DNA of 17,076 bases, from NCBI GenBank assembly GCA_965602635.1, contig CBFCZU010000076.1, positions 1-17,076 on the forward strand, given 5' to 3'. Below are positions 15,393 through 17,076 of the stretch, one piece after another; the first letter of the stretch is position 1, and each line of letters begins with the position of its first letter. Under the pieces are notes generated by a model. The model ran no database searches and was not told the DNA's origin. It worked only from the letters and a program-made list of their open reading frames with translations. The DNA is from CBFCZU01 sp965602635. Lineage in GTDB: Bacteria > Planctomycetota > Phycisphaerae > SM23-33. Made by a program: the position numbers and the translations under genes.

Positions 15393-15910
15393 GCCAAGCT
15401 CGGCGCGGGAACCTGGCTCGGCTTGATTGGGACGCCATGCGCAGTTCCTGGGCGTCGGCCATGCCCCGAGCAGCGGGCGTGAGAGTGGCTGGGGCGCCCC
15501 GGGCATGCAAGACGAGTGGTGCTGTCCCACGGCGATACACGCCAACCACCGTCCGAGGGGCCGTCTCCCCATCGAGCAGTGCGAGCACAGAGCAGCGGAG
15601 CGGCCAGCCGCTTTGGCCGACCATTGGTTTGGTTTCCCCCGATTGCGGGTCCCGGACCGGTCGGGGTCACGCGTGCGGTGGCGCCCCTGCGTGGGAGGGA
15701 GCGTGGGACATCCTGCGCGCGGGCAGGCCCACCTGCTTGCGCCGGCATGAGCTCCACCACTACAATACACCGCCGGCGGGGCAGGCCAACAGGGGCCGTT
15801 GGAACCAGTTGGGAAGTGCCTGTGTGCAGGAGTTCCGTCATGCATCTGACAGATGTGCCTTCTGACTCTTCCTGGCGGGTCCATGCCGACGGCATGGCCT
15901 CTCCCGGGCA
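15393..15910. other. Intergenic region of about 520 bases without a convincing gene
   Basis: Several frames are open here on both strands (for example + 15516-15932 and + 15329-15865), as expected in GC-rich DNA. None has a good start, ribosome binding site or recognisable domain. Visible items are a GGGGCGCCCC palindrome (15491-15500), a -10-like TACAAT (15761-15766) with only a poor -35, and a hairpin CCATGCC-GAC-GGCATGG (15881-15897) just ahead of the next gene. It may hold the leader and promoter of the GH95-like gene, or a decayed element. I identify no RNA gene. Confidence 0.5.
15881..15897 (+). promoter_or_regulatory. Short hairpin ahead of the GH95-like gene
   Basis: CCATGCC (15881-15887) and GGCATGG (15891-15897) form a perfect 7-bp stem with a 3-base loop. 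No T-run follows, so it is not a standard terminator. It lies within the likely leader, or within the signal-peptide coding region if translation starts upstream of 15929. Confidence 0.35.
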
Positions 15911-15928
15911 GTGCTGCTTGGTGCAATC

Positions 15929-17076
15929 ATGAGCGCCAATAGCTTCGCGGCCGACGACGGGCTCCGGGTTCCCAATCGTGGCTTCATCAATTCCACGCCG
16001 GCAACCACGTGGGAAGAGGGCCTCATCGCGGGTAACGGCACCATCGGCGCCAACGTGCTGAGCCGCCCCCTCGACGAGACGGTCATCTTCACGCACGAGC
16101 GCCTCTTCCTGCCGCAGGGTCCGCCGGTGATGCCCCCCGACAGCGGACCTCGGCTCTTCGAAATCCGCCGCCTGATCGACCGTGGCCTCTACCGGCAGGC
16201 TGATGAGCTGGTGTGTCACTTCTCGACCCAGGAAGGCTTCCTGTATCCCGACGCATTCGTCCCGGCCTTCGATCTGCGCCTCCAGACCGAGGGCGAGGAG
16301 GAGATCGCCGGCTACGTGCGGAGCGTCGACTTCGAGACCGGCGAGGCGACCGTTCACTGGGCCGACAGCCGGGGCGTCTTCGAGCGCAGGCTATTCGTCT
16401 CCCGGGCCGACGGGGTCGCCGTCATGTCGATCAGCGGCCCGAAGAAGGGTGCGCTCAACTGCCAGTTGACCCTCACCCCACGCCAGCCCTGCGAGAAGCT
16501 CGGGCAGAAGACGATCGACCGCTCGAAGCAGGTGTTCGAGAACCACGTGTCGGACATCCACGTCTCCGCCAGTGCGTCGGGCGTCACGTTCCGGAACAGC
16601 TTCACGAAGGCCTATCCCGGCAGCATCCACGCGCTCGAAGGCGTGGCCGAGGTTCATGTCGAGGGCGGCACCACCAGGGCAACGGCGGATACACTGGTCA
16701 TCTGCGACGCGGACCACGTGCTTGTGTTTGTGGCCATTGAGCCGATCTACGACCCGGACGTCTCAAAGATCCGCGAGATGAAGGAAGCCATCGCGGCGTT
16801 GCCTCGAGCGTATGACTCCTTGCTCAAGAGACATGCCGCCCTTCACGGCGCGCTGTTCAACCGGATGCGGCTGGATATCGGCGGTGGAGATGATCGCCAG
16901 CGCACGACCGAGGAACTACTCGAGCAATCGACTGACGAGGAACTCAACCCGGCCCTGGTCGAGAAGCAGTTCGATGCCGGGCGATACAACATCATCTCCT
17001 GCACGGGCGAGTTGCCTCCGACACTCCAGGGCATCTGGGGCGGCACCTACTGCCCCGGCTGGGCCAGCGACTTCAC
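15929..17076 (+). CDS. GH95-like glycosidase (alpha-L-fucosidase/alpha-galactosidase family), N-terminal part, cut by window edge
   Basis: The frame runs from ATG 15929 off the right edge, 382 codons with no stop. The N-terminal part has TTWEEGLIAGNGTIGANVLS, then FTHERLFLP and IRRLIDRGLYRQADELV, matching the GH95 N-terminal beta-domain (W-x-EGLPxGNGxxGA type, then the G-x-Y-x-x-A helix). Near the edge, GRYNIISCTGELPPTLQGIW marks entry into the (alpha/alpha)6 barrel. The catalytic Glu and Asp lie beyond the window. GH95 enzymes remove terminal alpha-1,2-L-fucose or alpha-L-galactose. The start is uncertain: upstream in-frame codons (from 15866) encode RRHGLSRAVLLGAIM running into SANSFA, a convincing signal peptide for which only GTG 15911 or a CTG such as 15872 could serve as start. 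No ribosome binding site supports any of them. Confidence 0.82.
   Translation, partial: MSANSFAADDGLRVPNRGFINSTPATTWEEGLIAGNGTIGANVLSRPLDETVIFTHERLFLPQGPPVMPPDSGPRLFEIRRLIDRGLYRQADELVCHFSTQEGFLYPDAFVPAFDLRLQTEGEEEIAGYVRSVDFETGEATVHWADSRGVFERRLFVSRADGVAVMSISGPKKGALNCQLTLTPRQPCEKLGQKTIDRSKQVFENHVSDIHVSASASGVTFRNSFTKAYPGSIHALEGVAEVHVEGGTTRATADTLVICDADHVLVFVAIEPIYDPDVSKIREMKEAIAALPRAYDSLLKRHAALHGALFNRMRLDIGGGDDRQRTTEELLEQSTDEELNPALVEKQFDAGRYNIISCTGELPPTLQGIWGGTYCPGWASDF

Noticed and set aside
15391..15419. GAGCCA/TGGCTC inverted repeat after the sulfatase as a terminator
   Set aside because: A 6-bp stem with a 17-base loop, overlapping the stop codon and lacking a T-run, is too weak.
15737..15766. 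Promoter TTGCGC with TACAAT ahead of the GH95-like gene
   Set aside because: The -10 is good but the -35 matches only 3 of 6, and chance matches are expected in 500 bases.
1..17076. tRNA, rRNA, CRISPR array, transposase or phage genes
   Set aside because: No regularly spaced repeats, cloverleaf-like sequence or recombinase/transposase motifs were seen on either strand.

Overview
GC-rich, densely packed DNA with every supportable gene on the + strand. It most resembles a polysaccharide-degradation locus from the Planctomycetota/Verrucomicrobiota/Lentisphaerota group or a similar heterotroph. That reading rests on gene content (SASA-type carbohydrate esterases, an S1 sulfatase, GH36-like and GH95-like glycosidases, and a long FAD-dependent oxidoreductase of a type often found in PVC bacteria). 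No rRNA or other taxonomic marker is present, so the lineage is an inference.

Layout. 3-179: C-terminus of an alpha/beta-hydrolase. 241-2043: SASA esterase A, with a beta-sandwich inserted in its catalytic domain. 2164-5253: FAD oxidoreductase with two dinucleotide-binding motifs and a helical-repeat tail. 5279-5380: orphaned 3' tail of a fourth SASA gene. 5377-6942: conserved-looking protein of unknown function. 6949-9317: GH36-like alpha-galactosidase broken by a one-base frameshift near 7072-7076. 9383-10591: SASA esterase B, whose homologous start codon is ATC. 10669-12459: exported TPR protein with a gluzincin-type metallopeptidase motif. 12549-13796: SASA esterase C. 13857-15392: S1 sulfatase with no visible signal peptide. 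15393-15910: about 520 bases with no convincing gene. 15929 to the window end: GH95-like glycosidase, cut by the window edge.

Function. Deacetylases, a sulfatase, a probable alpha-galactosidase and a GH95 alpha-L-fucosidase/alpha-galactosidase together suggest removal of acetyl and sulfate groups and terminal fucose or galactose from a complex glycan, for example a sulfated algal or mucin-like polymer. The substrate cannot be fixed from sequence alone. No transporter, SusC/SusD pair or regulator is visible.

The most striking structural feature is the repeated SASA gene: three full copies and one tail, each directly upstream of a different unrelated gene. Two copies carry lesions (start codon of B; truncation of the fourth), and the GH36-like gene is frameshifted. 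This fits an accessory region shaped by duplication, recombination between SASA copies and decay. I see no wholly new defence or mobile system.
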